64,000 nt of DNA from Lineus longissimus (taxonomy: Eukaryota; Nemertea; Pilidiophora; Heteronemertea; Lineidae). Position numbers and translations under genes: made by a program. Below the pieces are notes generated by a model. The model made no database searches, was not told the origin of the DNA, and was given only the letters and a program-made list of their open reading frames with translations. The stretch covers positions 5,580,001 to 5,644,000 of the forward strand of contig NC_088314.1 in assembly GCF_910592395.1 (NCBI RefSeq), read 5' to 3'. Position 1 is the first letter of the stretch. The number at the start of each line of letters is the position of its first letter. Shown piece after piece: positions 1 through 12,277 of this stretch.

Positions 1-969
1 ACGTAATTGCTTCAACACATCTGTTGTGTCCTGCTATGCATAAATTCCCTTCTGTATGTTTGGTAGCTTTCTACCTTACTTGCACCAAGTCCAAGATTTT
101 CTGCAAATGATAATTTCATATTTCCTGATAGTTCATTCTTGGAATCGTTTTAAAGTGTGATTTCTATTAGTCATCTCATGTGAGATGTAATTGGATACAA
201 GTCCCAATCTCATGGATTTGTCTCAAAGTGTACATTGTGAGTTAATGAGCATTTTGATGTGAATACAAGTCGTCAGTCATAATCATTTGCAGATGATCTG
301 AATCCCTTGCACCCTGTACCCTTATCTAATAAATGTAACATTCTCTTGCACAGATCCGGTATTGTAGGGTGAGTATTTCACACCGCTAACAAAAAGTAAA
401 ACTCATTGTTTATTTTCATACCAGCTTCTTCATGAAGTGTTTACATTTGCAGCTGGTTTGTAAATTGAATGTTTGTTTTATTCACTTTTATTGCAGTTTT
501 TTCCAAATATTATTTGAATAATTCTTATAATCTTATTTCATTTTGATTCTTATTTTTCATTCAAAGTTAACTTTTTCGAGATTGTTTGTTCTCATAACAC
601 GAATTTATAATATCATATCAATACTGTAAAGTTTTGGTTGAGGGATTGACGCGTAATTGTCTTGTCATTTGTTTCATAATCATGGCTCCTGATTAGTGAT
701 TTCAGTTGATAAGAGTAATGGTATGTGCAGAGACAAATTCATCCTTGGTCCTTTCTATATCAAGGCAAAAATCGTTGAAATTGGCAGAGAAAATCCTTTG
801 GGATTTCAAAATGGCCCTTTTTACATCTCAAAAATAACCCCCTCCCTGTAGATCCCGGCTACGCCTATGTGTAAAGCTGGCTGGATTTCTGAGTGCCCAT
901 CAGTGAAGAAAAATTAACTCATATTGTCATGACTTTAATATAATTGTCAACTTTTTATTCTCATTACAG
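1..969. other. Upstream intron/flank of the dynein gene, no exon recognised
   Basis: AT-rich sequence with no reading frame resembling dynein. The first exon recognised at 970 begins in the middle of a codon (its first base is the third codon position), so a further coding exon must lie upstream. I could not find it here and infer that it lies before the window. A short stretch between a possible acceptor and donor near 354-370 is too small and unlike the family to be accepted. Confidence 0.5.
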
Positions 970-3900
970 AGCCAAAGGTGAACTGAATCAAGATGAGTAC
1001 CTGTTCTTCTTGACAGGGGGCATAGGTCTTGAAAACAAAATTCCCAACCCAGATTCCTCCTGGCTCTCTGACAAGAGTTGGGATGAGATCTGCAGGATGA
1101 ATGACATGTCCATCTACAAGGGATTCAGGTGAGTAAGATGGGTAATATGGCTGACTGATTGATGGGCTCCTAGTTTGGAGTTCTGGTTCTGTACACACCT
1201 TGTGTACAATCCCGCTCAAATGCTGAACTTGGCCAAGTACACCATTAACCATGTGTTTTTTCATGAAATTCACCGAAAATATGAGGGAGTATGAACAACA
1301 AACAAGTTTGAGAGCTGAGAGAGGTTTTTGTGGGGGGGGGGCATTTTGTCTGAGACTTAGTTCTGTGCTTTAGATTATACGCTATGTAAGGTGATTTGTA
1401 AATTCACATCTGCTACTCAAGGTTAGTGAAGGTGGGAAGGAAAGATAGCTTCATTGACGATATCAAATGTTCTATTTTCAGGGATCACTTCGTAGCTAAC
1501 ATCAAAGAATGGAGGAAGATGTACGACAGCAAGGATCCTCACGAGTATGAGCTACCAGGACAGTGGCAGACGAAACTCAACGATTTCCAGCGAATGATCG
1601 TGCTCCGCTGCATCCGCCCAGACAAGGTCATCCCGGCCATCACCAACTTCGTCCAGGAGAAACTTGGGAAGAAATTTGTGGAGCCGCCGCCATTTGATCT
1701 GGCAAGGAGTTACCTTGACTCCAATTGTTGTGCGCCTCTCATCTTTGTGCTGTCACCTGGAGCAGATCCGACCATGGGTCTCCTGAAGTTTGCAGAGGAC
1801 AAAGGTTTTGGTGGGAACAAGTTCAACTCCATTTCCCTTGGTCAGGGACAGGTAAGGAATACACTTCTGTCTTGAAATTGGACAGGAAAGACCTCCATTG
1901 ATGGTGGCATGTTGTGGGCAAGGACAGAATCGCATTGAATTTATTCCTTGAACTCAAATGTTATCTCAAGAAGAATCAGGAGACAATAAATACCTCTTTG
2001 GTGTTGATTTTATGTCATTTGATGTTGGAGACTTAACTTTTCTTGTTCTGTTTCATTTTAAGGGTCCAATTGCATCCAAGATGATAGCAAATGCAAAACA
2101 AGAAGGTTCATGGGTACTTCTCCAAAACTGTCACTTGGCTGTCTCATGGATGACCCCACTGGAAAAGACCTGCGAGGAATTCGTCCCCGAGAGTGTCCAT
2201 CCAGACTTTAGGCTCTGGCTGACCAGTTATCCCTCAGATAAATTCCCTGTGACTGTGCTGCAGAATGGTGTCAAGATGACGAATGAGCCACCTACTGGTC
2301 TGCGTCAGAACTTGCTCCAGTCCTATTTGAATGATCCAATCAGTGATGAGGAGTTCTATTCAGGATGCGTAGACAAGGAACAGGTTCGTGACATTGTAAA
2401 CAAGTCATTTCAAAATCTTATCTCACTTTGACATGTTCGATCAGTCCAAGGTGTAAGTGACGTGCGGAACTGCCATTGTGATCGCCAGACACTTGATTGC
2501 AACACCTCCGATGCACTGACGTTTGGTCAAGAGACATCGCTTTGGGTCTCAAGGTTTCCAAAATCATCTGTGACGAAGAGGAAGAATTGACATCTGTTTC
2601 TGACTATCATCTTCCTTTGTTTCCAGGTTTTCCAAAAGCTGTTGTTTGGCTTGTGTTTCTTCCATGCTCTGGTCCAGGAGAGGAGAAAGTTTGGACCCCT
2701 CGGTTGGAACATCGCCTATGGATTCAATGAGTCGGATCTTAGGATCTCGGTCAGACAACTCCAGGTGAGAGTCGGTGGATTTCCTAATGATAAAGCTATT
2801 ACTTAGATTACAAGTAGCATTACAAGCTAGTAGAGTTTACAGAGGAAACCTCCTGATTAATTCGCCTGTGAGTTCTAAGCAAATCTTTCTGAAGTATATC
2901 TTTCTGTCATGTTATATCTAATGTTTTCCTTATTTCACCTTCAGATGTTCATCAACCAATACGACGACGTCCCGTACGAAGCTATTGCCTATCTGACCGG
3001 AGAATGTAACTACGGTGGCCGTGTCACAGACGATTGGGATCGTCGCTATCTCCTGACTTGCCTGAATGACTTCTATACCCCGCTCATTATCTCAGAGACC
3101 AAATATAAATTCTCGCCAAGCGGAATATATTATTCACCCCAGAAGGATACTTATGAGGAATATGTTACATTCATCAAGGTAGGTTTAAGAAACCAACTGT
3201 TGCAGAAGCAATTTGTAAAGCATTTTGACAGTATGTATGACAAGTGATATGCACCACATAAAAAGTGACACTATGAATCTTCTGTTAACCTGGTCTTTCA
3301 TCGATTTTCAGAACTTGCCCAATCAGCAGAACCCAGAAGTATTTGGCATGCATGAGAATGTGGACATCTCTAAGGAGCTGCAGGAGACCAAACTGCTGTT
3401 TGATTCTGTTCTCCTCACTCTTGGCCAGATGGGTGGCGGAGGTGGGGGCAAGTCAGATGACACCCTCTATGACATCGCCTCAGATATTCTGGGCAAGGTA
3501 AGTGGAGAATCATTGCCGATTATTGTTGATTAGCAAAACTCAATTAGGGAGCTCTGTATTTCAAACCACAGAAATGTATACCTACATGTACACACTTCTT
3601 TTCAAATGTCATTTGGCCACTAGACCAAATCTTTGTCTAATATCATCTCATATTTTCCAGCTGCCCAAAGACTACGACCTGGAGGAAGCCATCAAGAAGT
3701 ATCCTGTTGTCTACAATGAGAGCATGAACACTGTCCTGGTGCAAGAGATGGAGCGCTTCAACAAGTAAGTTGAGGAAGAACTTTAACACTGATTTTGAGC
3801 CTGGCGCTCTAACTACTCCGCTACAAAGATCCCAATTGTAGTATACAGGAATTTTATACTTTTTCTTTGCTTCTTCTCTTACAGATTACTGCAGATCATC

Positions 3901-5641
3901 CGATCTAGTCTCTTGAATCTACAGAAGGCCATCAAAGGTCTCGTGGTCATGTCTGCGGACCTTGAAGGCCTTGCCACAAGTCTTTTGATTGGTAAAGTGC
4001 CCGCTATTTGGGCAAAGAGATCCTACCCATCACTCAAGCCACTTGGAAGCTACGTAAATGACTTCTTAGAGAGGCTGAAGTTCTTGCAGGTAACTATGAG
4101 CAGAACTTTTGTGTGGAGAGATTTGCCTCCATTAGTAGGATGGGCTTGTAGCTCCTATGGTACAACTGGTAACTGTTTGATGTGATGTAAACCTCACCTA
4201 GATACTTGTTTGCAAACATTATGTTGCATGCATGTTGCTTCATACACTTTTATTTGCTACTATTTTTTCTAATAACTTGTTCAATTTTCAGAAATGGTAC
4301 GACAATGGCAAGCCCATAGTGTACTGGGTGTCCGGCTTCTTCTTCACCCAAGCTTTCTTGACCGGTGTGATGCAGAACTACGCCAGGAAATACACGATAC
4401 CCATTGATTTGTTGGGCTTTGACTTTGAGGTAAGATAACCACTAGCTTCTTTGCATTAGTGGTTATAAACTTGTTCTGAATGTTCTTCGACATGCTTGAT
4501 TTACTGAACTTACTTTCAGTCTTGCTGAAGCCTATCAATGAAACCTCACCATCTCTGCCTGTTTTTGGCCAGTTTCTGCAGTTCTCTTGGATTAAGCTGT
4601 GATATATCATTTACAGGTCCTGCAGAGGGAAATAAGACGAACTGGGGTACAGAATTAAATTCTTTACTGGCATGATTTGCCCATCACCTTTTGTCACTAT
4701 GGTCACATTTTACCAATGATTGACCGTCCTGTATCACTAAACTCACCAACTTTAAGCACCAAAGTTTTTCGACTCAAACTTTGTCCCACAAATGTGACCA
4801 GGTTCATAGTTTGAAAAATGATGGACTATTTTCACTGCTAGGTTACCTCACAAAAACCAAGGGATGTATGGAACAAACACATATTCTGAAACACTGTTAC
4901 TCTCCTTCTTCACAGTTAGATCATCACGTTTAGCAACATACTTGCCTTTAGGCCGTTCATGTCTGCAAATTTGAATAAGTCTACCCACTTTTATCAGTTT
5001 ATACACATCGTTGTGTTAAGCTCGTTCAAACGTAATGCTATAAGCACGTAGCCTGTTCCTTCAAGCTGATATAAACTGGTAGCAGCATGTCTTATTACAT
5101 TTTCAATATTTTTACAGGTGCTAGATGTTGAAGACAAGGACGAATTCCCTAGTGATGGTGCCTACATTGTTGGCCTGTTTGTGGATGGCGCCAGGTGGGA
5201 CAGGAAAACGTAAGTCAAGCTTTATTTGTCGACATTGATTAGGAAACGGAAGTACATGTCTATAACTGGTGTGAACAACAAACTTCAGCGATGCTCACTA
5301 TCACCTAAAGCTAATGATAGCATGAAAATTATCTCGATTTTATTCAACATGCTCTTCATCTGCGCTCTATACTTTTCAGGAACTCCCTTGCTGAACAATT
5401 ACCCAAGATTCTCTACGATTACTTGCCGATCATCTGGCTGAAACCTGCAAAACGATCAGACATCGACATGACAAGAAACCGCTACAAGTGCCCTGTCTAC
5501 AAGACGAGTGAGCGTAAGGGTGTGCTCTCAACGACTGGACACTCCACAAATTTCGTCCTAGCTATCATGATTAACAGTGAAAAGCCAGTGCAGCATTGGA
5601 TCAAGAGAGGAACGGCTCTTCTGTGTCAGCTTGATGACTAA
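970..5641 (+). CDS. DNAH12: Axonemal dynein heavy chain, C-terminal part (DNAH3/7/12 group), partial at 5' end
   Basis: This is the C-terminal end of a dynein heavy chain, the ATP-driven motor of ciliary axonemes; the DNAH3/7/12 group forms single-headed inner-arm motors. Eleven exons join in phase: 970-1128, 1482-1851, 2063-2383, 2627-2764, 2945-3178, 3312-3497, 3661-3764, 3885-4089, 4292-4429, 5118-5209 and 5380-5641. They give about 735 residues of a chain usually near 4,000. Hallmarks in order are LTGGIGLEN and KSWDEICR; the degenerate P-loop region LSPGADPT followed by [50 protein letters not shown] and KFSPSGIYY; then the C-terminal domain with [67 protein letters not shown] and the terminal ALLCQLDD. 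The family assignment is firm. The paralogue is not: the C-terminus reads most like DNAH12 from memory, but DNAH7 and DNAH3 remain possible. The 5' part of the gene lies outside the window. Confidence 0.93.
3790..3834 (-). repeat. tRNA-Leu-like fragment in a dynein intron
   Basis: Read on the minus strand, this stretch carries TAGCGGAGTAGTTAGAGCGC, which matches a tRNA A-box and D-arm. It is followed by CCAGGCTCAAAATC, which resembles the anticodon arm of a leucine tRNA with anticodon CAA. No variable arm, T-arm or B-box follows before the donor of the neighbouring exon at 3765. It is therefore a truncated tRNA or the head of a tRNA-derived SINE, not a working tRNA gene. Confidence 0.45.
4700..4800. 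repeat. Short inverted repeat in a dynein intron
   Basis: The 11-bp sequence TGGTCACATTT at 4700-4710 recurs as its exact reverse complement at 4790-4800. This could be a decayed MITE or a hairpin in the pre-mRNA. The rest of this 688-bp intron (4430-5117) shows nothing else. Confidence 0.35.
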
Positions 5642-6690
5642 AAGGCTTCTCAAAGTCAAATTCAGAACTTTTTGGCAGCGGTCTTCCATCTACTGTGATA
5701 ACGTTTCAAACACAAGGATATATTGTGTTAAAATCCAATCTTATCTTGGCTCATAATTCAGCACTGCAGGCCTACTTGGCAAGCTGTCTGTTGTACTTTC
5801 AGTTATTAGTTCTATAGGACCAAATACTTTACACAGTGAAGGTCTCTCGCTTCTTGTTCTTTGAAATTGGGACTGATTGAAAATATGCCATGCATTATGC
5901 CCTTGTTTAGACAGAAATGCAAATGTGTATCATTATTTAAGTGGACTGAACTAGCAGTTCAGTTTGAGTATACATGTAGGTACCCATACATGTATTTCCG
6001 TCCAAATTGTTGTAAAATATTTTGTATTGTATGTTGTTGATGATGATAGTTGTTGTACATAGACTGATTTACTTGATTTTTTTCATGTTATAAGATTAGT
6101 TGCTGTCATTTCATACTTTTGTGATAATTTTGTAAATTTGTAAAGATTCCTATTACACTGACATTCCATCTGCTTACAAAACAGAACATGGCTGATTTGG
6201 AAGATGCAAACAGTGATAATTTATTGGACAAAGTTATTTTTACCCCAGCTGTCATTGGTATATTTACAGTTTATCCGTCCATGATGTTTGCATTGATACA
6301 TATGGCTACAGTTAACTGCGTACAAGAAAGTCAATATTTGAGAATTGCTTTATGATTAAATTTGTGTTAATTTGATCACAATCCGTCCTGTGCCAATTAG
6401 TCTCGGGATTATGCTAGGCTGGCACTTAACCAATAAATAAGGAACATTTGGCCTAATAAATTGATCGTTTTTTCTTTGTACATATATTTATTTACATATT
6501 TTTGATTTGATTGAGTTAAATTTTGAGAATTGGTTTATTTTCCAAAGCAAGGAAATGTCACAGTTTGTTTATATTTGTATATTAATTCATGGCAGTCCGT
6601 CCAAGGAACCAGTGTGACACTTATGTAGTTTGAGAACATACAGATTTGTCTGTGATATCAAAATAAATGAGAATTATATTTATATCGTGT
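5642..6690 (+). other. Dynein heavy chain 3' UTR with poly(A) signals
   Basis: AT-rich non-coding sequence follows the TAA at 5639-5641. AATAAA hexamers lie at 6432-6437 and 6662-6667. The second is followed by T-rich and GT-containing sequence (TTATATCGTGTCTTTG), which fits a cleavage site near 6690 and a 3' UTR of about 1 kb. The end point is inferred. Confidence 0.55.
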
Positions 6691-7089
6691 CTTTGATTAG
6701 TAATTTACTACCATGGAAACAGATGGGTTTGAGAGTTGATTATCCCTGACACACAGGAGATCTTTGTTTTATCACAACGCCCCTTGGTACTAGCTCAGAA
6801 ATTCGCTACTGACTAATCATAGAGTGAATTTTGGACAGATTGGGGCAATGTTTGGTAATCGCCCAGAGAAGCAAGAGCATGTCTGATGGAATAAGTCTAC
6901 ATGACAAGAGATCCTGTAGACCCAGTATCTGTTTTGTCTTCTCTAGGGTTGGGACCATCTCCAAAACATGTGTCTCATCCGGAGCTGTTGTGACAAACAG
7001 ACCATGTTTTGCTGATTTCCGACTCAAGATATGACATTCTGAGGGTGACACTCTACGAAGAGACTTGTTTTTCAACAAAAGGCTACAGG

Positions 7090-7391
7090 ATTCTATTTGA
7101 AAGTGGTGACAGCTGTGGTGATTCCCTCACTTTCCATTCCTGATCATTAAACAATCGCAACAATGTCATTTGCTGTGTCAAGGGTGGGAGCAGCCTTGCC
7201 ATGTGCATGTGTTTACAAAACTGGTTGTCAAGGACATTGTTAGTAAACAAATGCACGTGGTCGAACTGCCGCACCGCCATCTGACGGATTAGTGTCTTGC
7301 ACCGACTTGCTCACCTGAAAACGAGGCTTTGTTTACATTTAAATGCCCAATGGCGGACAACACTCGAATTCCGGTCGTGAATTGAACCAAA
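7090..7391 (+). promoter_or_regulatory. Promoter and 5' leader of the ANKRD26-type gene, with two upstream ORFs
   Basis: About 0.7 kb separates the dynein gene end from the next start codon. The last 50 bases contain CCAATGGCGGAC (about 7347-7358), similar to a YY1 site, and two upstream ATGs. The ATG at 7350 opens an 11-codon ORF closed by TGA at 7383-7385. That TGA is in frame with the main start, so it also shows the main protein cannot begin further upstream. The ATG at 7343 opens a 26-codon ORF in another frame, ending at 7423 and overlapping the main ATG at 7392. The main start context, ACCAAAATGA, has A at -3. Whether both uORFs are transcribed depends on the start site, which cannot be seen. 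Confidence 0.45.
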
Positions 7392-10300
7392 ATGAAGAAA
7401 TTTCTCAAAATTGGGAAGAGTAAAAAGTCCAATGCCTCGGATACAGCTTCAGTAGGATCCGCTGCAGGGGGCTCCTCAATAACAGTTGGCTATGACCTCA
7501 GGGAAAAGGATTTACCGAAGTTACACAAGGCGGCTTGGACTGGAGATTTGTCAAAGGTGAAGCAACTTGCCAAGAAAGATGCCTCCCCTTTGGATAAGGA
7601 AAATAGGTAAGAATGACCGAAGTTCTGGTCATAAAAGTGATAAAACTGTTCCTTTGTTATACGCTTCGAAGGTAATTTGTGATCAATGTACAAATCTGTG
7701 TCCAGGTGAAAAATGAATCTGACAGTTCATCAAACAAACAATACATGCAATATATAGCCTATAGTGCACTGAAGTGACAGGAATCGGAATGTCAAGTCAA
7801 AACCCCCAACTTCGTCATGTTCCCAATCGTGACAATCAACATGATCAATCACTCAATCAGTCAAGTGGATGACTATACTATCATCGGTTCCATGCACCAT
7901 GTCGTCGACCAACATTGGGACTACTTGGGCTTAGAGGGCACTAGGATCATGGTGGCGTTGTGCTTTGTTGTTAAATCGCAAGACTGGGGTTCAAATAGTA
8001 TAATTTTGTGCCAGTCAGAGGAAGCTGTTGAGATCCTCAACAAACCAGCAGCAAACACATTTGTAAACATTTCATGTTACCATGAAATTAATGCCCGATT
8101 GTATTGATTATTTGTTGATGTGCCCGTTTTAAAATTTCAGAACACCGCTACATCTTTCATGTAGCCGGGGACATACTGCAATTGTAGAAGAATTGATATC
8201 ATGGAAGGCCAAGTTGAACAAAGGAGACAATTCCAGCAGAACACCTCTTATGAAGGTATGTTGTCTGATGCCAGTAGCAGGGCAGTGCAGTTTGCTGTTT
8301 CAGTTTTAAATGAAACAATCTCCAGAGTAAACATCGATTCAAACTCAAGTCAGAATGTATTAATTGAAAGATTACTTTGAAATCTTGACTACAATTAAAA
8401 TGCTGTTCAAATAAGTTGTAGTATGCCATGAGATAAATAAGATTCTTTCAGGTATGCCTGTGAGCTGTGAGCAGGAAAGGTGTAAGCGACAAAGTCTCAA
8501 ATGAAAAGACCAAGAAACAGTTGGTGTCAACTCAAAGTCTGCCATGCCATACTCCATTGATATGTGACAGCCTTTGTTACCAATCTAAGAATATGTTCCA
8601 AGACTGCAGACAACTGCCCTGGCTGTAAAACTATTTGTGCTAAACATCGTAGGCCAACAAACGACTCTTTGTTCATCATAGTTGGTACTGGTCTGATCTG
8701 TCTCAAAAACGTTTTGTGAGAAAACCCTGAAGCATCCTCTATAACCTGACAGATGCTCCAACTATTTAAATTGATTGAGTGCATGTAAGTTATTAATTAA
8801 TGACCATGCAATGAATTGATAATGGAAGAGCACATGATTCAGAAAATCATATTGGTTCACATAATGACAAATCAATATTTGAATTGGTGATTCCTTTCAT
8901 AAGATGTGAATGAAAAATGTCTTGCCTCATGCGATGTTATGATTGATAACATGCATCTATATTTTATTGATGAAGTAGTGAGTCAGACAGACACGACCAT
9001 ATGCTCTCAGTGCCGCCTTGGGGGAAAAAGGGCATCCCACTCCCAGATAGAATGTTTAAAGAGAATTCTCCTTGACAAAATAATTTTCAATGAGTCAAAT
9101 ACGCAAAATTATCAAGACATGCTGTCAGTCCTTGGCCCCATCATCAAGTCACTGACAACCTGACCTCTTTTTGGTGGGAAGAACTGGTCGCCAAATTGGC
9201 ATGTAATTTAGTAGGCCACTGTCCAGTTCTCGATGTGATTTAGGGATATTTCTGTGTAACCAATTTCCTGCTTTGGTGCCTTCTCCATGGTCAAAGAAAG
9301 TTCAAAGGATTTCTGCACCATTAAGTTTGATGACCTGTGTCTGGCCACATGTATGACTGTATATGAGCTACATGTAACTAAAATTGTAAGAATAGAGACC
9401 ACACATTTACCTTGTGTCCATGGAATGTAAAGTTGAAGACTTCCAAGTGTCAAGTCCCAAGTGAGTAACCATGCTCTAACATTGTGAAACTTTTTAGGGG
9501 TCTGCCCAAAAATTTCTGATTGTTACGATATAATTTGATGATCAGAAAATGCTAATAACTATAGTTAGTGATTTTGTTATGCATTATCTCACTCTCGGGG
9601 ACAATTTTTGACATAAATCTAAAAGTCAAGACCATACTTGTGTCAACAGACTTTCCAAATCATATCATAAGTGGTAAAAGTAGTGCAGTTGGTTTTTGGT
9701 CTCTCTTGGTAGGAGTTCTGTCTGGTAAGATTCCCATCTTTTCTCCTCCCCTTTTCTCTTAGGCTCATAGCATGGCCATTTGTGTCGGGCAGTCATGTTT
9801 TATACCCAGTAGATTGATGTATTCACCTGTCTGTGATGGCTTTTACGAAATAATTACTATGGGAGTTCCATAAATTCCATTCAAATCACAAAGCTTATAT
9901 ATCTAAATCCTTTGATAAAGTGGTAGTAAATACTTGTCAGTGATCAGAGTGAGATTTCAGTTCTTTTTGACTAAATTCCAGTTTAAAAGCTAGTTAATTT
10001 TGATATGGCATATATGCTAAAATCCTGATATCGAAAATTCAGGCCGGTATTGATATTCAAATATTCGTAATCGAAAATACCAGAAGACAAGTACACATGT
10101 TATTGAATGGGGTGTTTCTGACAAAGTTTGTGTCAGAGTCAAGAAGATTAAAGCTGTTTCTCTTTGAAAGTGATGGCTATTCTTGTACCTCATTTGGGAC
10201 TTGTCTCCTCCCCAGAGAAGCAGCAGCACTGATTGCAGTACGCACTGAATAGTGCCATGATAAGGGCATTCTGGACAAGACCAAGATTGGACTATTATGT

Positions 10301-12277
10301 TTGCGAAAGTACTTGCAAAAGAATTAAATTTAGCGTTGCCCTACAGCCGCGTGTTTTGTCATTATATACCTTACCGATGTTATGCTTTAGAATTGACTTA
10401 GTTCTTCTATTCTTTCATTCCAATGGAATTCCTTTGTTATTTCACATGAGTTAATCCATGGCCACATAGGCCCATGTTCTAATCGTTAGTACAGGGCTTA
10501 CTGTCTACACTTTTGCCCCCATTCACCTGACAAGTTTGCTTAAATGGCAGTGATATGAAACGCATATGTTGTTTAGTTTTCGGAAGTATTAAAACTGACG
10601 ACATTTTATCAAGTTGATACGTGCCGTTATCAAAATTATTGTGCCAGCACCACCCCTGGACAGTTTTTCAGCTATTAATGATTACAAATTATGACAAAAA
10701 CCCTCCTGCCTCCACTGGCACCAGAAATGAAGTTTTTCAGTCTTGTCATGGCTCATTTCGCCCTTCAAACTGCATGAACAGGAAGAAGCTTTCCTTATAC
10801 ATGTATCTTTAAAAGTGACCTGAGATATTTGCATGCGTGTACACCTTGCTCACTTTTATTCTACTTCTATATGATTTTGTGTGCAGTTATGTGTAGAATG
10901 CCATATTTATGAATGACTGATTTACTTTGTGTTCAGGACAATATCTCAAACTATGCCTGTCAAAATGCCTTCTGTGACCTGACCTAAACCTTGTGAATTC
11001 CGGGTTTGGTTAAGCCATGCGACGCAATAAAATTTTGTGTAGAATAATTGGTTTTGCTGCATTGGTGTTAGCAAGATGCCCACAAAATGTTTGACTGTTG
11101 AAATTCCCAAATATCATGAAGATTTATGAACAAGTAATCTCTCTTGGCCTGCTATAGTAATCAAAAGTGGCTTCAGTCATGTCAACAAAGGGGAAAGTTA
11201 CATCTGAAGGGAAAGAGAGAGAGACTTTTAAAGCTCACCAAATCCATCATTCCGTGTTGGCAATTTGCATCCCTCTCTCTATAGCAATTGCCTTAGTGGT
11301 GGCATGATCTGCTGAGCCCTGCATGTTACAATTTGTTTCTTTACTTTTCAGGCGGTTGAGTGCCATCATCTAGAATGTGCCAAGCTGCTGCTGGAAGCGA
11401 AAGCTGAAGTCAACAACTGTGACAGGGAAGGGAACACATCACTCCATTATGCTGTCCAAGATGGAGAGCTAGAGATTGCCAGACTCCTCATCGACTTCAA
11501 TGGAAACCCAGATGCCCGAAATAAGGTACAATGTGAATGATTATTAGGATTGACATTCTCTCTCCCTTCCCTTCTCTCTCCAGTAAAGTTTGTTTATAAC
11601 AGTATCACCCCTTACGAAAGGGCCTTCAAGATTCAGCTTACCAGACACTCTTTACCCACGAACTCCTATCTCTAATGCCAGACGCCTGGCGAGAAGGCAG
11701 TTTGTACCCTATAGCTGGTGGCTAACCGACTGTCCACATTGAAAAAAGAGCTATCAACAGGGCTTGATAATTTGACCTTCCAATCATGAGGCTGAAGCCT
11801 TAACCACCAGGCCACAGAGGTCAGTGTACCGGGTATTCCCTTGGTCTAGCTTGTACCTTTGTCTGTACTGCTGACAGCTTCTAATCCTGTTCATCATGTT
11901 TAATTCCAGCTTGGTTACACACCTCTCCATGTAGCGACAATACAGAAGTATTATGACGTCTGCCAACTCCTTCTCAACAGTGATGCAGATATCGATATAA
12001 CAGATGAAAATAAACGGTAAAACTATAATCAGTCAGAAGTAAATGCCCGAATTGAGATGTTGTTCTAAATTAAAGTTTGAAATTCTCATGTTGAGCTACG
12101 TCTTTCAGAGAATGAAAAGAATGTGAGTGGTTGACGTGGACATTTCCTGAGATGTCTCAACAAATATTTTCATATTTTTCAGGACACCTTTGATGCATGC
12201 TTGCCATGCTGGATCTGTCACTTTAGTTAAACTATTCTTGAGTTATCATGCGGATGTCCTAAAGAAGGATATCAAAG
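7392..12277 (+). CDS. ANKRD26: ANKRD26-type gene, exons 1-5: ankyrin-repeat domain
   Basis: Exons are 7392-7606, 8141-8255, 11352-11525, 11910-12016 and 12183-12277 (aa 1-236). Successive repeats carry the ankyrin TPLH signature or its variants: RTPLHLSCSRGHTAIVEELI, RTPLMKAVECHHLECAKLLL, NTSLHYAVQDGELEIARLLI, YTPLHVATIQKYYDVCQLLL and RTPLMHACHAGSVTLVKLFL. An incomplete N-terminal unit (LPKLHKAAWTGDLSKVKQLA) precedes them. Ankyrin repeats bind protein partners; the partner here is unknown. The basic N-terminus (MKKFLKIGKSKKS) and the repeats are the strongest evidence for the ANKRD26 assignment. All splice phases are consistent: exon 1 ends after two codon bases, exons 2 and 3 end in phase 0, exon 4 after two bases and exon 5 after one. 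Confidence 0.92.

Noticed and set aside
355-370. Possible mini-exon between CACAG and GTGAGT
   Set aside because: About 15 bases, with no match to the dynein sequence expected before exon 970.
1332-1341. Run of ten G as a quadruplex or regulatory site
   Set aside because: Intronic homopolymer with no other support.
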